64,000 bases of DNA from Aliterella atlantica CENA595 (GTDB lineage: Bacteria; Cyanobacteriota; Cyanobacteriia; Cyanobacteriales; Chroococcidiopsidaceae): positions 62,001-126,000 of the forward strand of contig NZ_JYON01000013.1 of the NCBI RefSeq assembly GCF_000952155.1, in the 5' to 3' direction. This document shows positions 15,994-23,901 of the stretch, one piece after another. Each line of letters starts with the position of its first letter. The stretch's first letter is position 1. The notes beneath the pieces were generated by a model. It saw only the letters and a program-made list of their open reading frames with translations. It ran no database searches and was not told where the DNA came from. A program made the translations under genes and the position numbers.

Positions 15994-17022
15994 TCAACCT
16001 TTTTTAGCAGCAGCATAAGCCTTGACAAAGCGATCGTCAAAAATTTTGCTCAAATCTGGAGCTTGTTTGGCTAATTTAGCATCAACTAAAAATTTACTAA
16101 TCTCTTGTGCAGCAAAAGATAAAGAACTCATATCTTTACCAGGACTAAAAGCTTTTAAATTCTCCTCAATCGTAAAGATTTTAGTTCCAGTATTGTATTG
16201 TTTGTAATCTGCAACTGATACTCCGGCTCTTTGTGCCATTGTTTGATATGCTTGTTCGGGATTAGCAGCAATAAAATCTAACGTTGCAAACCAAGTATTT
16301 ACTAGCGCTTGGACATCTTGCGATCGCTCGTTTATCATTTTGCGACTAACTACCAAATGGTCGGGAATTGAGCCAGGAAAATCTTTAGAACTAAATAACT
16401 CCTTGCTACCAGCACGTTTCAATGCTTGAGTAGTAAATGGGGCGAAAACTCCTACTGCATCTATTTGTCCGCTAGCAAAAGCAGCAGCAGCAGCACCAGT
16501 CTCCAAAGGTTGAAAGTCAATATCAGCTTGCGTCAGTCCGGCTGTTTTTAAGCCCTGAAGTAAGAGAAAATGGTCTACCGTACCCTCTTCAGCAGCCACT
16601 TTTTTGCCCTTTAAATCGGCAATAGTATTAATACCTTCGCGCACAATGATTTTATCATTGCCTGTAGAGTTATCATTCACTAAAACTATGACTTGATCTG
16701 CACCTGCGGCAACAGAACTAATCGTATCGTTCAAAGTTTGGCAGTTAGCATCTAATTGTCCTGCTGTCAAGGCATTTATTGAGTCTAGATAGCCATCAAA
16801 CCATTTGAGTTCGACTTGGGTATTATTTTTAGCAAATAACTTTTCTTCCTGAGAAACTTGCCAAGGAATCCAACCAGGCCAAGCACTAAAACCCATTTGA
16901 ATCGGTGCAGTTGTAGGACTAGCACTATTAGTAGTTGTTTGCTCTTGAGCAGCGCAACTAACAGTAACAAACAAGCTAAATAAAAATACAGCACCCAAAG
17001 ATACTAAACTGCGAAACTTCAT
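15994..17022 (-). CDS. ABC importer substrate-binding lipoprotein of the guanidine cluster
   Basis: A 342-residue periplasmic binding protein of the NMT1/SsuA-like class. The N-terminal 24 residues form a lipoprotein signal ending in VTVSC, so it is membrane-anchored through the Cys. Typical features are MGFSAWPGWIPWQVSQEEKL near the N-terminus, AEEGTVDHFLLLQGL and QIDAVGVFAPFTTQAL. The ATG at 17022 is preceded by TTTAGGAG; the TTG one codon earlier is discounted. As I recall, similar proteins were once labelled putative urea-binding, and they sit beside guanidine hydrolase genes in cyanobacteria. The ligand here is most likely guanidine or a guanidino compound, by context. Confidence 0.88.
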   Translation of the reverse strand: MKFRSLVSLGAVFLFSLFVTVSCAAQEQTTTNSASPTTAPIQMGFSAWPGWIPWQVSQEEKLFAKNNTQVELKWFDGYLDSINALTAGQLDANCQTLNDTISSVAAGADQVIVLVNDNSTGNDKIIVREGINTIADLKGKKVAAEEGTVDHFLLLQGLKTAGLTQADIDFQPLETGAAAAAFASGQIDAVGVFAPFTTQALKRAGSKELFSSKDFPGSIPDHLVVSRKMINERSQDVQALVNTWFATLDFIAANPEQAYQTMAQRAGVSVADYKQYNTGTKIFTIEENLKAFSPGKDMSSLSFAAQEISKFLVDAKLAKQAPDLSKIFDDRFVKAYAAAKKG

Positions 17023-17048
17023 CAAATCTCCTAAATATTTTATTGGAT

Positions 17049-18623
17049 TTAATTTACCCGAACTAAGCGGATTTCTGTACGCTGGTTGCGGGAATCGTAA
17101 GGGGAAATATTTGTCAAGGGTTGGCTAGAACCTTTGCCTTCAGCAACGACATTATGCCGTAGCCCGCGCGATCGCATATAATCGGCAACTACCTGCGCTC
17201 GTCTTTGACTGAGAATTTGGTTAAATTCAGCCACACCACCAGCAGATGTATGACCTATAACTCTCACAGCGACAGTTTGGGGATTAAATTCGGCGACTTC
17301 TTTAACTAATCGATCTAAAGTTTGCTGCCCTGTCGCCGTAAGTTCGGCAGAGTCTCTAGTAAATTTGACTTCACCAGGCGATCGCAAGTTACCAATATTC
17401 GGCGCTGCTGTCACTTGGCTAGGATTAGAAATTCGCCTGGTTGCGGCTGGTTTTTGTCCTGCTAGCCTATCTGCTAGTTCTGGATTATCAGCGCGGACTA
17501 AACTAATTAGAGTTTGCGTGTTACTTGCAGCTTTATTAATTGGTTGGGCGCTAAATAACTCCTTGGGCGATTGGGGAACTCGATCCATTCTGCCTGCTAG
17601 CGTTAGTACCGCAGCAGTGGAAGTGAGGCGTTTTTCTAAAGTACCATTTGTCAGCCAAGCTTTAGATTCAACAGCGGTAAAAAACTCAATCCCTTGCAAA
17701 ACTGTCGCAGCATCGCTAGGTGATAGTCCGCCATCTTCGGCAATTTGATTTTGCAACCCAGAAGCATCGCGGATATTAGCATCAATGCGACGGTAATAAA
17801 CTGAGAGTAAATCTGCAACTTTATCCGGTTGAGATTGCAACAAGCGGTTAGAGGCAACGATCGCATCGACAATTACCCCAGGAGTATCTCGACTTGATAA
17901 AACCACCGTATATCCCTGCTTGCGAGCGCGGGTAACGTAAGGCTCCCACACGATCGCCACTGCGACATTTTCTTTGGGATCTTGCAACATATCCCAAGCT
18001 TGCGAAGCATCTGCTACTCGTTTGATTTGAAAATCTGAGAGCTTAAATGACTCAAACTTAGTGCTTAACACTAGCGCCAAATACTCGCTAGGAGTGTCGC
18101 TAGCAAAAACTATACTCAATTGCTGACCTTGCGATCGCGCTCTTTGTACCAACAAGTTCAAATCCAACAGCGACTTAAGATTGGGATACTTTTTTGTATT
18201 CAAAACAACCGCATCTGCGCCTACAGTGCGATCTATCAGTCCAACAATTTTTCCTGGTGGCTTTTGTTTGAGAAATTGATCCAAAGTTGTTACCAAAAAG
18301 TCAGCTTGTCCTTGACGCAACATTTCCGCGCGTTTAGCTTGATTAAATTCGTCTGCATAGCGCAAACTTACGCCAGATTCTTTTAGTTCTCGCCCAAAAG
18401 CTGGATTGCGAAACGTGCTGTAGCCACTAAAGGTATCCCCTAACAGCGTTAGTTGACCAGTTAATAATTTAGTTGTGGGTGGATATTGCTTGTTAGAAAT
18501 AGATGCTGGTGCAACGCGATTTAGCAACCAAAAAACACCTATAGAAAGCAGACCGCCTACGCTCAAACCAATCGTAAACACAAGAGCCAAATATAGGATT
18601 AGAGAGTTATCAGGTTTGCTCAC
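17049..18623 (-). CDS. Membrane-anchored solute-binding-like protein fused to an OmpA domain
   Basis: A 524-residue protein with three parts. A single transmembrane helix lies at about residues 8-35. A type 2 periplasmic-binding-like region spans roughly 55-330 (GQLTLLGDTFSGYSTFRNPA and VAVAIVWEPYVTRARKQGY). An OmpA-like peptidoglycan-binding domain spans about 415-524. In the last part the usual GHTD is GHTS (S460), while the QRRA arginine pair that follows the NX2LS-type motif is kept, so peptidoglycan contact may be weak or altered. The start is GTG at 18623. It sits directly upstream of the canonical binding lipoprotein gene (26-base gap). It could be a cell-wall-held helper that traps ligand for the importer; this role is inferred. 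Confidence 0.8.
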   Translation of the reverse strand: MSKPDNSLILYLALVFTIGLSVGGLLSIGVFWLLNRVAPASISNKQYPPTTKLLTGQLTLLGDTFSGYSTFRNPAFGRELKESGVSLRYADEFNQAKRAEMLRQGQADFLVTTLDQFLKQKPPGKIVGLIDRTVGADAVVLNTKKYPNLKSLLDLNLLVQRARSQGQQLSIVFASDTPSEYLALVLSTKFESFKLSDFQIKRVADASQAWDMLQDPKENVAVAIVWEPYVTRARKQGYTVVLSSRDTPGVIVDAIVASNRLLQSQPDKVADLLSVYYRRIDANIRDASGLQNQIAEDGGLSPSDAATVLQGIEFFTAVESKAWLTNGTLEKRLTSTAAVLTLAGRMDRVPQSPKELFSAQPINKAASNTQTLISLVRADNPELADRLAGQKPAATRRISNPSQVTAAPNIGNLRSPGEVKFTRDSAELTATGQQTLDRLVKEVAEFNPQTVAVRVIGHTSAGGVAEFNQILSQRRAQVVADYMRSRGLRHNVVAEGKGSSQPLTNISPYDSRNQRTEIRLVRVN

Positions 18624-18731
18624 GATTTCTCACTAACTCAATTTGTTCTCACTTATATTACGTTATTGTTTATACGATGTTAATTCAGATAAAATTTCCT
18701 CCTAGTAGCAATAAGGATTGTTTTTGTTTAA

Positions 18732-19451
18732 TTACTGAGGGTAAACGGGCGATCGCTCTGATTTAGGCAATGTTGAATTTTGTTGGTTGGCGATTATTTG
18801 CACCCACTTAAACCAAGCTGATAATCCCTCGCCTGTCTTAGCAGAAACAGCAATTATGGTGACATTTGGGTTCATTTGCCGGACATTTGCCTCAATTTGG
18901 CTAATATCAATTTCTAAATAAGGAGCCAAATCAATTTTAGTAATCAACAAACAATCTGCTTGTTGAAACATAATTGGATATTTGAGCGGTTTGTCTTCTC
19001 CCTCCGTCACACTTAAAAGTGCAACTTTGGCGTGTTCTCCTACTTCAAATTCAGCAGGACAAACTAAGTTACCGACATTTTCCACTAATATCAAATCGAA
19101 GTCTTTTGGGTTGTAGCCATGTTCTAGTTGATGGATACCGCCAGCGACCATTTTTGAATCTAAATGGCACGATCGCCCAGTATTAATCGCAATTACAGGG
19201 ACATCATATTTACGCAAGCGATCGGCATCTAACTGAGTAGTCATATCGCCTTCGATCACAGCAATTTTCATTTCCTGGTTCAAAGCAACTAAAGTCTGCT
19301 CCAAAAGTACAGTTTTACCCGCGCCAGGACTGCTCATAATATTGAGGCAAGTTACCCCCCATTCGTCAAAATGAGCGCGATTGCTGTTTGCTCCTTGCTG
19401 ATTGGCATCAAGAATATTAACGCCTAATCCTGCTTCAAATGTTTGATGCAT
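18732..19451 (-). CDS. ghaB: HypB-like GTPase, guanidine hydrolase nickel chaperone GhaB
   Basis: A 239-residue SIMIBI-class GTPase. The P-loop is [21 protein letters not shown] follows as switch I, and [10 protein letters not shown] includes the G4 NKxD-like element. The conserved Cys-His pair of the HypB metal site is seen in [14 protein letters not shown]. The N-terminal Cys-rich nickel-storage motif of true HypB is missing. [13 protein letters not shown] at 19451 is chosen as the start because it matches the family; an upstream ATG would give a longer overlap. It overlaps ghaA by 17 bases. In Synechocystis the homologues next to sll1077 load Ni into guanidine hydrolase rather than hydrogenase, and the same is expected here since no hydrogenase gene is in the window. 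Confidence 0.88.
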   Translation of the reverse strand: MHQTFEAGLGVNILDANQQGANSNRAHFDEWGVTCLNIMSSPGAGKTVLLEQTLVALNQEMKIAVIEGDMTTQLDADRLRKYDVPVIAINTGRSCHLDSKMVAGGIHQLEHGYNPKDFDLILVENVGNLVCPAEFEVGEHAKVALLSVTEGEDKPLKYPIMFQQADCLLITKIDLAPYLEIDISQIEANVRQMNPNVTIIAVSAKTGEGLSAWFKWVQIIANQQNSTLPKSERSPVYPQ

Positions 19452-19809
19452 AAGTTTCTGCTTGTAGCGAGTATTCAATCCGATCTATCTTGAGTTCTCT
19501 GCCCGATCGAATATCGTCCATTGGCGATTTACAATCAGGGCAAGCGTATTGAATGCCAATTTCTGGTAAATACTCATGTTGGCAACGGTGACAAAAAGCA
19601 ATTAGCGGTGTTTCTTGGATATTTAATTTGACTCCAGCCAAAAAAGTATTGCGAGTTTGCACCTCAAAAGCAAATTGCAAGCTGACAGGCTCAACGCAAG
19701 TAAATTTACCAACAATTAAATGGATAGCAGCAATCTGCGGCTGTTCGTTTTCTTCCCACCAATCTTTAATCGTCATAATTAAAGCCTTGGTCATATCAGT
19801 TTCATGCAT
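19435..19809 (-). CDS. ghaA: HypA-like nickel metallochaperone GhaA
   Basis: A 124-residue HypA/HybF-family protein. The N-terminal MHETD places His2 and Glu3 for Ni binding, as in the MHE motif of HypA. The zinc site is two CXXC pairs, CHRC and CPDC, at about residues 74-95. It is therefore structurally complete. Its 3' end overlaps ghaB, and it follows gdmH after 64 bases that contain an ATTCGTA heptamer array. By context it is the guanidine hydrolase accessory chaperone rather than a hydrogenase maturation factor. Confidence 0.88.
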   Translation of the reverse strand: MHETDMTKALIMTIKDWWEENEQPQIAAIHLIVGKFTCVEPVSLQFAFEVQTRNTFLAGVKLNIQETPLIAFCHRCQHEYLPEIGIQYACPDCKSPMDDIRSGRELKIDRIEYSLQAETYASNI

Positions 19810-19820
19810 GGCTCACCAAA

Positions 19821-19850
19821 TAATTCGTAATTCGTAATTCGTAATTCGTA
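19821..19850. repeat. ATTCGTA heptamer array (STRR)
   Basis: Four tandem heptamers of the form TAATTCG between gdmH and ghaA. This is the same unit, on the opposite strand, as the arrays at 13401 and 50123. Such short tandem repeats are common in cyanobacterial genomes. Confidence 0.85.
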
Positions 19851-19873
19851 GTTGAGGATGCAAGTCCATAACT

Positions 19874-21079
19874 TTAACCTGTGGATTCATTAACTAATTC
19901 TGGTTGAGCGTAAGGGTGGATATATGCAGGTTTTTCTTTTCTTGGCAATTGCCCTGAAACTACCAAATGCCCCATCGTATCGCAAATAACTCTAGCTGCC
20001 ATCAACGCAGTCATATCGCTAATATCGTAAGGCGGCGACACTTCGACAACTTCCAAGCCGCAAATCGGAGCGCGTTGGACGATTTTACCCAGCATATATA
20101 GCGCTTCGCGGGGCAATAAGCCACCTGGCTCGGGCCAACCAGTACCAGGGACAAACCCTGCGTCAATGCAGTCAATATCAAAGCTGATATAGACGCAATC
20201 TGTACCGTCTAAGGCTCTTTCTAAGGCAAAGTCTACAGCGTAGTCTAAGCCTTTTTCAGTGATGTCTGTAACTGTCAAAATATTGCTAGCTTTTTCGCGG
20301 TAAAACTTCACGCCTTCGCGGGGAACTTGCCAGCCGCCAATCCCTAGTTGGACTAAGTTTTTTGGCGGTGCATTCTTGATATTTGTAGCGTGGAACCAAG
20401 GACAAGTGTGCATCCTTTCGTCCAAGTCTTTTTCTTGGGTGTCTACGTGGCGATCGAAGTGAATAATGCCTACTTTTTTATCACCCAAATGACGGCAGAT
20501 CCCCCGCACTGTAGGATAGCCGATGGAATGATCGCCGCCTAAAATAATTGGGAATGCTCCAGAACTAAAGATGTGAGCAATACCTTTGGAAATTTGGTCA
20601 AAAGACTTTTCGTTATTAGCGGGAATTGTAAAGATATCGCCGACATCGCATAGAGTAATTTGTTCTCTTAGATCCACGCCTAACTCAAAACTGTAGGGCG
20701 TATAAAGAGCGGAAATTCTCCGAATCCCTTGAGGACCAAAACGAGTTCCAGGGCGATAAGTCGTGCCAGAATCGTGAGGTACGCCGACAACTGCAACATC
20801 GTACTCGCCTACTTTGCGGACATCTTCAACATAGGGGGCTTTGAGGAAAGTATTAATACCTGCAAAGTGAGGTAATTCGCCGCGAGAAAACGTCGGGATC
20901 GAGCGATCGCCGATACTTTCTGCTGCTTCTAAGCCAAATTCTAAGCCTTTGGACACTTCTTGCTGCCAGCCTGTGAGCGGCAACTGTCTTTCGCGTTCTA
21001 AGGCTCTTTCTGCTTCGCTAGGGGGCTGTGACGAGTGAGATTCTAAACTTTCTTCTAAGGGGCGATCGCGTTCTGTCAT
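19874..21079 (-). CDS. gdmH: Guanidine hydrolase (GdmH), arginase/ureohydrolase family
   Basis: A 401-residue ureohydrolase with a dinuclear metal site: H184 in GGDHS, D209/H211/D213 in HFDRHVDTQ and D301/D303 in SFDIDCID. The canonical DAHxD is DRHVD here, and HTCPWFHATN plus LGIGGWQVPREGVKF follow, matching the Synechocystis Sll1077 group as I recall it. There is an N-terminal extension of about 60 residues relative to agmatinases. Members of this group are Ni-dependent and split guanidine into ammonia and urea. The gene lies behind a guanidine-I riboswitch and in front of two nickel chaperone genes, which supports guanidine rather than agmatine as substrate. It is probably often labelled agmatinase SpeB in automatic annotation. 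Confidence 0.93.
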   Translation of the reverse strand: MTERDRPLEESLESHSSQPPSEAERALERERQLPLTGWQQEVSKGLEFGLEAAESIGDRSIPTFSRGELPHFAGINTFLKAPYVEDVRKVGEYDVAVVGVPHDSGTTYRPGTRFGPQGIRRISALYTPYSFELGVDLREQITLCDVGDIFTIPANNEKSFDQISKGIAHIFSSGAFPIILGGDHSIGYPTVRGICRHLGDKKVGIIHFDRHVDTQEKDLDERMHTCPWFHATNIKNAPPKNLVQLGIGGWQVPREGVKFYREKASNILTVTDITEKGLDYAVDFALERALDGTDCVYISFDIDCIDAGFVPGTGWPEPGGLLPREALYMLGKIVQRAPICGLEVVEVSPPYDISDMTALMAARVICDTMGHLVVSGQLPRKEKPAYIHPYAQPELVNESTG

Positions 21080-21303
21080 TTTCCCAATTCTCCAAAGTAC
21101 AAAGGTGATCCCATTAAATCAGTGACCAGTTTGTCAGTTACCAGTGAGCAGGTTTACTGGTGGGGACGAGTAACGCCAACTTTAAACCTACAACGCAGTC
21201 TTAAGTTGCGGAAAGTTTGCGGTGGGCACAGTCCTCCACAAACCTCTTCAAGAGTGGGAATTAGACCCAATGGATGAATATTTAACTGGTTACTGGTCAC
21301 TGT

Positions 21304-21356
21304 CAAAAAACCCAGGCAGGCAATAATAGTTTGACAACTATTATCTTTCTCCCGGG
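21304..21356 (-). terminator. Riboswitch-controlled intrinsic terminator
   Basis: On the minus strand CCCGGG pairs with CCTGGG around an inner perfect hairpin (AATAGTT / AACTATT) and is followed by TTTTTT. The 5' CCCGGG is also part of the last helix of the aptamer, so ligand binding and termination are mutually exclusive. That is the classic ykkC arrangement for switching genes on with guanidine. Confidence 0.88.
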
Positions 21357-21476
21357 CTTTTTTCCCGCCGTGTAACCACCATCACAAAGAAATTCTGTTA
21401 GCTGGCTGCTTCTCTCGGACCTGGCATTTAAGTTTCTCACCTTGGCTAAAAACTTAAATCGGAACCCTAGAAGCTG
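21351..21476 (-). ncRNA. Guanidine-I riboswitch (ykkC) aptamer
   Basis: Read on the minus strand, the RNA has all conserved blocks of the ykkC class in order: CTAGGGTTCCG at the start, a variable hairpin (ATTTAAGTTT / AAACTTAAAT), GGTCCGAGAGA, a second stem, and ACACGGCGGGA with GCCCGGGAGA at the end. The position about 230 bases upstream of gdmH and the overlapping terminator make it a cis-acting on-switch for the guanidine operon. Confidence 0.93.
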
Positions 21477-21556
21477 ATTATTTTTTTTGCTCTACCTAAG
21501 ACTTTAAAAGTAATAACCTAGCTGCTTTGCAAAAGTCAATAAACTCATGGATTTTG

Positions 21557-21569
21557 TTTACAATGTAAA
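21557..21569. promoter_or_regulatory. Perfect palindrome TTTACA-A-TGTAAA
   Basis: A 13-bp palindrome in the divergent promoter zone between the riboswitch and the gene at 21621. It may be a repressor or activator site for either side. It does not match the NtcA consensus spacing GTA-N8-TAC, so the factor is unknown. Confidence 0.4.
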
Positions 21570-21620
21570 TTGATAGTCCTATCAAAATTTTCAGAATAAA
21601 CAGTATTTATAGATACAACA

Positions 21621-22019
21621 ATGACTGTTATTAATGCCAAAAATACTAAATCGTTAGTCTATGCAGATAAAACGATCGCTAGAGCCGAACGAGCGCTAAT
21701 ATGTTCGCCTTTTCAAGTAAATTTGTTTGAGGCAATGCGCCGGGAGAGCGTACCGACAAATGCGATCGCCCAAGCAGCAGGTATAGAAAATAACTATACT
21801 CACAGCAATTTAGCAGAATTAGCAGCAGAAAATTACTTACTATGGTTAATTCAAGTTGGCGTACTACGACGCGAAGTAGATGGACAAGGAATTACCGATA
21901 GTTTTCGCCTGACACCGCTAGGCAGCCAGCTAATCGAGCAAAAAGGTAAGTGGCGAAATCCTACATGGCGCGATCGCTTGTTAAATGCTGCAATTCGCTA
22001 TTTGAGATTGCCATTTTAA
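21621..22019 (+). CDS. Conserved cyanobacterial protein, Npun_F0494-like
   Basis: A 132-residue protein that I associate with the cyanobacterial Npun_F0494 family, of unknown function. The central blocks are RAERALICSPFQVNLFEAMR, then a winged-helix-like region, and GVLRREVDGQGITDSFRLTP. The tail is basic (WRDRLLNAAIRYLRLPF). The AMRRESVPTNAIAQAAG segment could be a helix-turn-helix, which would fit a small regulator, but the fold is not certain. It is divergent from the guanidine operon and separate from cobQ, which starts 105 bases downstream. Confidence 0.6.
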   Translation: MTVINAKNTKSLVYADKTIARAERALICSPFQVNLFEAMRRESVPTNAIAQAAGIENNYTHSNLAELAAENYLLWLIQVGVLRREVDGQGITDSFRLTPLGSQLIEQKGKWRNPTWRDRLLNAAIRYLRLPF

Positions 22020-22124
22020 AATAAATTCTCATTCATAGTTAAAAATAAGCAGTAAAAGGGAAGAATGAAGAATATAGTTTACGCTTGTTCCTATTTTCTG
22101 CCCGCCTAATATAAATAACTGCTT

Positions 22125-23606
22125 ATGAAATCCTTAATGGTAGTGGGAACCACATCCCACGCTGGAAAATCACTGTTGACTACAGCTATATGTCGGATCG
22201 TGTCCCGTCGCGGTTGGCGAGTAGCTCCATTTAAAGGGCAAAACATGGCTTTGAATGCCTATGTCACTTCTACAGGTGGAGAAATTGGCTACGCGCAAGC
22301 GGTGCAAGCTTGGGCAGCAGGTGTCGCGCCGATGACGGAAATGAACCCAATTTTGCTCAAACCTCAAGGAGATATGACATCTCAAGTTATCCTCAAGGGG
22401 AAATCTGAAGGCAAAGTAGGAGCAGCAGAGTATTACCAGCAGTATTTCGAGCGCGGTTGGCGGGCGATTGAAGAATCGTTGCAGCTGTTAGGAGCAGAAT
22501 TTGATTTAGTTGTCTGTGAGGGTGCGGGTAGCCCAGCAGAAATCAATCTCAAGCACCGAGATTTAACAAATATGCGCGTGGCGAAGTATCTCAACGCGCC
22601 GACGCTACTTGTTGTAGATATCGATCGCGGCGGTGCTTTTGCCCATGTTGTCGGTACTTTAGCTTTATTAGAGCCAGAGGAACGCGCTTTAATTAAGGGT
22701 ATAGTCATCAATAAGTTTCGGGGGATGCGAAGTATTTTGCAACCAGGAATTGAATGGTTGGAGAAATATACAGGTATCCCAGTTGTCGGCGTAATTCCTT
22801 GGATCGAACAAGTATTTCCTGCCGAGGATTCTTTAGATTTATTTGAGCGTCGCTCGGCTAAGTCCCAAGCTGACTTAAATATTGCGATCGTTCGTTTACC
22901 TCGGATTTCTAACTATACCGATTTCGATCCTTTAGAATCGGAGCCGACAGTGTCTTTAAGATACGTCCACCCCAGACAAGAATTAGGACATCCCGATGCA
23001 GTAATTATTCCTGGAACTAAAACGACTATTGCTGACCTAATATTGTTGCAAAAAAGCGGCATGGCAGAAGCGATCAAAAATTATGCTGCTGCTGGGGGTA
23101 CAGTATTAGGCATTTGTGGCGGCTACCAAATGTTAGGGCAGTTTCTTACCGATCCAGATCGCCTGGAAAGCGAGTTTAATCGCTGCGAAGGGTTGGGGTT
23201 GCTGCCCATTAAAACGATGATTACAGATTACAAAATTGCCAAACAAAGGCAAGTAACTTCTAATTTTCCCCAAATAGGTTTGCCTGTAGGCGGATATGAA
23301 ATTCATCAAGGGCGATCGCGTTTAATTGAAGCACCTAATGTCTCGACAGAAGGTTATAAGCCTTTATTTGACGATCCAAGCTTAGGTTTAGTAGATAGCT
23401 GTCAGCTTGTTTGGGGTAGTTATTTACACGGGCTATTTGATAATGGCGCGTGGCGACGGGCTTGGTTAAACCGTTTGCGCCAGCAAAGAGGCTTGAAGTC
23501 TTTGCCTACAGGTATTCCCAACTACCGAGAGCAACGAGAAACTATGCTCGACTACCTCGCTACGAGTGTCGAAGCTCATCTAAACTTGAAAGATATTTTA
23601 ATTTAA
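22125..23606 (+). CDS. cobQ: Cobyric acid synthase
   Basis: A 493-residue glutamine-dependent amidotransferase that amidates four carboxyl groups of adenosylcobyrinic acid a,c-diamide in cobamide synthesis. The N-terminal ATP-binding domain starts SLMVVGTTSHAGKSLLTTA, followed by PFKGQNMALN and CEGAGSPAEINL. The C-terminal glutaminase domain has the nucleophile C331 in LGICGGYQMLG and the catalytic His in SYLHGLFDN. Length is normal. No cobalamin riboswitch is visible upstream. A 2Fe-2S protein gene follows with no gap. Confidence 0.95.
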   Translation: MKSLMVVGTTSHAGKSLLTTAICRIVSRRGWRVAPFKGQNMALNAYVTSTGGEIGYAQAVQAWAAGVAPMTEMNPILLKPQGDMTSQVILKGKSEGKVGAAEYYQQYFERGWRAIEESLQLLGAEFDLVVCEGAGSPAEINLKHRDLTNMRVAKYLNAPTLLVVDIDRGGAFAHVVGTLALLEPEERALIKGIVINKFRGMRSILQPGIEWLEKYTGIPVVGVIPWIEQVFPAEDSLDLFERRSAKSQADLNIAIVRLPRISNYTDFDPLESEPTVSLRYVHPRQELGHPDAVIIPGTKTTIADLILLQKSGMAEAIKNYAAAGGTVLGICGGYQMLGQFLTDPDRLESEFNRCEGLGLLPIKTMITDYKIAKQRQVTSNFPQIGLPVGGYEIHQGRSRLIEAPNVSTEGYKPLFDDPSLGLVDSCQLVWGSYLHGLFDNGAWRRAWLNRLRQQRGLKSLPTGIPNYREQRETMLDYLATSVEAHLNLKDILI

Positions 23607-23612
23607 GTGCAA

Positions 23613-23852
23613 ATGAGTGTTGCCGTACATTTTTTACCAGACGACATTACTGTAGAAGCAGAGCCAGGAGAACTACTATTAGATGTAGCAAGTCGCTGTG
23701 GCATTATAATTCCTACAGGCTGCTTGATGGGGACTTGCCATGCTTGCGAGGTAGATATAGATGATGGCAATCCAGTACGCGCGTGCATTACTGGTGTTCC
23801 TGACGGGCGATCGCATTTAACAATTAACTTATACAGCGATCCAACTTGGTAA
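23613..23852 (+). CDS. 2Fe-2S ferredoxin-like protein
   Basis: A 79-residue small iron-sulfur protein. The plant-type 2Fe-2S pattern is present: C37, C42 and C45 in TGCLMGTCHACEVD and the fourth ligand C58 in RACITG. It begins right after cobQ; an in-frame GTG at 23607 directly follows the cobQ stop, but the ATG at 23613 gives the natural N-terminus MSVAVHFLPD. Co-transcription with cobQ suggests an electron-transfer partner in corrin metabolism, but similar proteins also serve other redox enzymes. Confidence 0.85.
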   Translation: MSVAVHFLPDDITVEAEPGELLLDVASRCGIIIPTGCLMGTCHACEVDIDDGNPVRACITGVPDGRSHLTINLYSDPTW

Positions 23853-23866
23853 AACCCGCTAACTTG

Positions 23867-23897
23867 GTAGGGTGCGTTGCAAGTCAACGCACCCTAC
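23867..23897. repeat. GTAGGGT hairpin repeat, copy 4
   Basis: A perfect 13-bp inverted repeat GTAGGGTGCGTTG / CAACGCACCCTAC with loop CAAGT, between the convergent 2Fe-2S protein and peroxiredoxin genes. Confidence 0.9.
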
Positions 23898-23901
23898 TAC
23901 T

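Larger units (their letters stand above)
21080..21620. other. Divergent intergenic region with guanidine riboswitch
   Basis: A 541-base gap between gdmH and the divergent small gene at 21621. From gdmH outward it holds an untranslated leader with ACTGGTA-type repeat pieces (21120-21300), the riboswitch terminator, the aptamer, and an AT-rich promoter zone with a TTTACAATGTAAA palindrome. No coding sequence is evident. Confidence 0.75.

Noticed and set aside
18732-19809. Hydrogenase maturation genes hypA and hypB
   Set aside because: No hydrogenase genes are nearby, the HypB Cys-rich N-terminus is missing, and the neighbours are gdmH and a guanidine riboswitch, so dedicated guanidine hydrolase chaperones fit better.
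19874-21079. Agmatinase (speB)
   Set aside because: The N-terminal extension, DRHVD metal motif, riboswitch and nickel chaperones all point to guanidine hydrolase.
22020-22124. Possible cobalamin riboswitch ahead of cobQ
   Set aside because: The gap is only 105 bases and AT-rich; no conserved B12-box sequence is visible.
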